Origin: Candidatus Altimarinota bacterium
Lineage (GTDB): Bacteria > Patescibacteriota > Gracilibacteria > BD1-5 > UBA2023
Direction of reading: 5' to 3'
Length of the DNA: 40,347 nt
Assembly: GCA_028277205.1 (NCBI GenBank)
Contig: JANQGT010000004.1
Coordinates: forward strand, 1 to 40,347
Below, one piece after another: positions 39,255-40,347 of this stretch. The translations under genes and the position numbers were made by a program. Under the pieces are notes generated by a model that ran no database searches, was not told the origin of the DNA, and saw only the letters and a program-made list of their open reading frames with translations. Within the stretch, counting starts at the first letter, position 1. Each line of letters starts with the position of its first letter.

Positions 39255-40347
39255 CGACGCGCACGCGATCAGCGATGCGCAGATACGCGTGTCAGTCCAG
39301 AGTCTGCAGCTGCAGCCCCGGCTCGAAAAACCGGGTTCGTACCGGCAAATTTCGGATAAAGCAAAATCCCTCCAGCCCGTCGTCGAGCGTCACGTACGCC
39401 CCAAACTCGGTAATACCGGTCACGATACCCTCCGCCTCCTCGCCGAGCCGGGTCGCGGCGTATCGGGCGAGGCGAGTATCGCGCACGTCGTACTCCGCGC
39501 GCTCCGCACGCCGCTCGAGCACAGAGGTGTCTGCGGCGATGCCCGGCAGGATATGCCGGTAGTGCCCGGTACGCTTGCTGTCGAGGCGATTGTGAATCCG
39601 GTCTTTTATGATGCGGTGTATCTGTAAATCCGGGTATCGACGGATCGGCGATGTGAAATGCGAATAGTGCGAGAGTCCGAGTCCGTGGTGCCCTAGGTTT
39701 TTCTCACTGTATTCAGCTTTTTGCAGAGACGTCAGCACGTATCTCAGCAGGGGGGCATACCGGGTTTTTGCGATTTTTTCTACCATGCTCCCCAGAAATA
39801 CCGGGTCCGTGAGCGCGCCGGCATCGCAGGGAAATCCATAGTGGGACAGGATTTCCGACAGGCGATCGAGTTTTTCCGGGTCGGGACGCTCGTGAACCCG
39901 GTAGAGAAACGGCAATTTTTTTTGGTAAAATGCGTGCGCCACCGCTTCATTGGCACTGATCATAAACTCCTCTATGATGCGATGCGCATCGCCACGCACG
40001 CGCGGACGCGTCCCGGAAATCGTGTAGGGATCCCGGTATTCCAGGATGAGCTCTGCGAGCTCGAGTGCGAGCTTTCCGGAGCGGATGCGTTTTTTTTCGA
40101 TGATACGAAAGAGATCGCGTGCATGGCGCAGACTCGCGACGAGCTCGTCCGGATACTCGGAGATATCCCGGTTTTCATCCAGGATTTCCTGTACCTCGTC
40201 ATACGTAAACCGGTATCGGCTCTCGATGACGGACTCGTATATTCCCTCAGTCCGGATGTGTCCGTCCGGGGAAATCCGCATCACGACCGACTGCGTGAGC
40301 TTTGGTGTGCCGGGATGCAGCGAGCAAAGATCATTTGACAGGCGCTC
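39037..40347 (-). CDS. rnr: Ribonuclease R (5' end outside the window)
   Basis: At least 436 codons of a 3'-5' exoribonuclease; the start is beyond the right edge. The first visible residues ERLSNDLCSL and the signature HFTSPIRRYPDLQIHRII belong to the RNB catalytic domain. An S1 domain follows (GIVTGITEFGAYVTLDDGLEGF). The TGA at 39292-39294 is read as Gly in LQTLD-G-HAYLRIADRVRV, completing the S1 domain to DPRLRRIDFALVD. The frame then runs through five more TGA codons to TAG at 39037, encoding a very basic tail (RKARRRRRRRAGRGDKK); basic tails are usual in RNase R. This tail is antisense to the MFS gene over 218 bases. It degrades structured RNA. Confidence 0.92.

Overview
This is a bacterial chromosome segment from an organism that reads UGA as glycine (genetic code 25). 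That points to Candidatus Gracilibacteria (BD1-5/GN02) or Absconditabacteria (SR1) in the Patescibacteria/CPR; the window cannot tell the two apart. The recoding can be seen directly. An in-frame TGA falls on the invariant P-loop glycine of adenylate kinase, on the second Gly of the DnaK EGG motif, on the Gly of the Dus GNGD motif, and on conserved glycines of the MFS, ThyA and MiaB proteins. No gene recognised here ends in TGA; all observed stops are TAA or TAG. Read with the standard code, most of the large genes break into pieces. Base composition is mixed, roughly half G+C by eye.

Layout. 1-3440, minus strand: start of a HisRS-like gene (running off the left edge), a membrane-anchored HtrA protease, and an acidic secreted protein with an internal duplication. 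3436-3511: tRNA-Lys(UUU). 3597-16520, plus strand: one uninterrupted gene for a giant (about 4,300 aa) surface protein with Gly-rich linkers, Ig-like, FG-GAP-like, Asp-rich calcium-loop-like and proline-rich regions. 16915-18427: DEDDh exonuclease, GFA-family protein and Nudix hydrolase. 18414-19496, minus: HD-domain protein. 19636-20660, plus: RNase P RNA followed by adenylate kinase. 21246-23102, minus: a thyA / small ORF / folA cluster. 23252-24112, plus: an unknown protein that is only visible when UGA is read as Gly. 24146-25585, minus: miaB. 25910-27316, plus: an anchored solute-binding-like protein. 27416-33409, plus: a 1,997-aa protein that joins a T4SS-pilin-like double-TM domain to PKD-type repeats, a further TM segment and a charged tail with six IPxWL motifs. 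33824-34840, minus: dus. 35178-35693: glycosyltransferase-like protein. 36017-37909: dnaK with a CIRCE operator upstream. 38019-39254: MFS transporter. 39037-40347, minus: RNase R, whose basic C-terminal tail is encoded antisense to the end of the MFS gene.

How it fits together. Most genes are housekeeping: RNA maturation and decay (rnpB, RNase R, miaB, dus, tRNA), nucleotide metabolism (adk, thyA, folA, Nudix) and protein quality control (dnaK, htrA). The accessory part is dominated by two very large cell-surface proteins, together more than 18 kb of the 40 kb window. Because described members of these phyla are host-attached or predatory, these two are the best candidates here for host contact; that is inference. 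Putative promoters share a TTGnnn box and a TAnnnT-like box with mostly 16-nt spacing.
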